Below, in pieces: positions 6,584-6,610 of a stretch of DNA of 6,610 nt (positions within the stretch are counted from its first letter, which is position 1; each line of letters starts with the position of its first letter). The notes below the pieces were generated by a model. It was not told the origin of the DNA. It saw only the letters and a program-made list of their open reading frames with translations, and ran no database searches. The translations under genes were made by a program, and so were the position numbers. The stretch is from Candidatus Colimorpha onthohippi (GTDB lineage: Bacteria; Bacteroidota; Bacteroidia; Bacteroidales; P3): assembly GCA_018064565.1 (NCBI GenBank), contig JAGHVA010000154.1, positions 1-6,610 of the forward strand, in the 5' to 3' direction.

Positions 6584-6610
6584 TATAATCAGCAAAAGGC
6601 AAGTGACTAC
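6583..6610. repeat. 28-bp imperfect direct repeat, copy 2 (reaches window edge)
   Basis: This begins GTATAATCAGCAAAAGGCAA and ends GTGACTAC at the last base of the window. It differs from copy 1 at positions 8 (C for T), 20 (A for C) and 24 (A for G). The start-to-start distance is 107 bases. Because the repeat reaches the edge, its true length and the number of further copies cannot be told. Confidence 0.7.

Noticed and set aside
6476..6610. CRISPR array reading of the right-hand repeats
   Set aside because: Only two copies, a 79-base gap, and three mismatches between the copies; no cas gene is present.

Overview
The window is dominated by one very large minus-strand gene (341-6061, 1906 codons). 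It encodes a multidomain superfamily 1 helicase-nuclease of the DUF4011 / DUF3320 type. Domain order, read from the translation: a beta-rich N-terminal region; a transglutaminase-like (papain-fold-like) Cys/His domain; DUF4011; a split SF1 (Upf1-like) helicase core with a helical insert of about 600 residues; a Vsr/MTES_1575-type PD-(D/E)XK-like nuclease; and a C-terminal DUF3320 domain. As I recall, this architecture matches a single-gene anti-phage candidate described as Hhe (DUF4011-helicase-Vsr-DUF3320). A defence role is therefore the leading inference, but nothing in this window proves it.

The organism is probably a member of Bacteroidota. The gene has no visible Shine-Dalgarno sequence before its start. 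A TAnnTTTG box (TATCTTTG), the -7 element of the Bacteroidota primary sigma factor, lies about 125 bases upstream. GC content looks near 50% in the gene, higher at the far left and clearly lower in the 6062-6480 flank. This would suit Porphyromonas- or Prevotella-like genomes, but the genus cannot be fixed from here.

Layout. Bases 1-182 (minus strand) hold an open frame with coding-like codon use that runs off the left edge and has a stop directly at its upstream end and no ATG; it may be a truncated gene or the target of an insertion. Bases 183-340 are AT-rich at first and contain two palindromes of the form TTACAT-N8-ATGTA exactly 41 bases apart; the first may also act as a weak terminator for the large gene. 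Bases 341-6061 are the helicase-nuclease. Bases 6062-6475 are AT-rich and intergenic, holding the putative promoter and a possible decayed plus-strand gene. Bases 6476-6610 carry a 28-base imperfect direct repeat pair with a 107-base period, and a G9 tract inside a possible G-quadruplex between the copies.

The large gene appears to be transcribed alone. The other long open frames, including a 611-codon plus-strand frame, are antisense shadows. No RNA gene, CRISPR array, insertion sequence or complete second gene was found.
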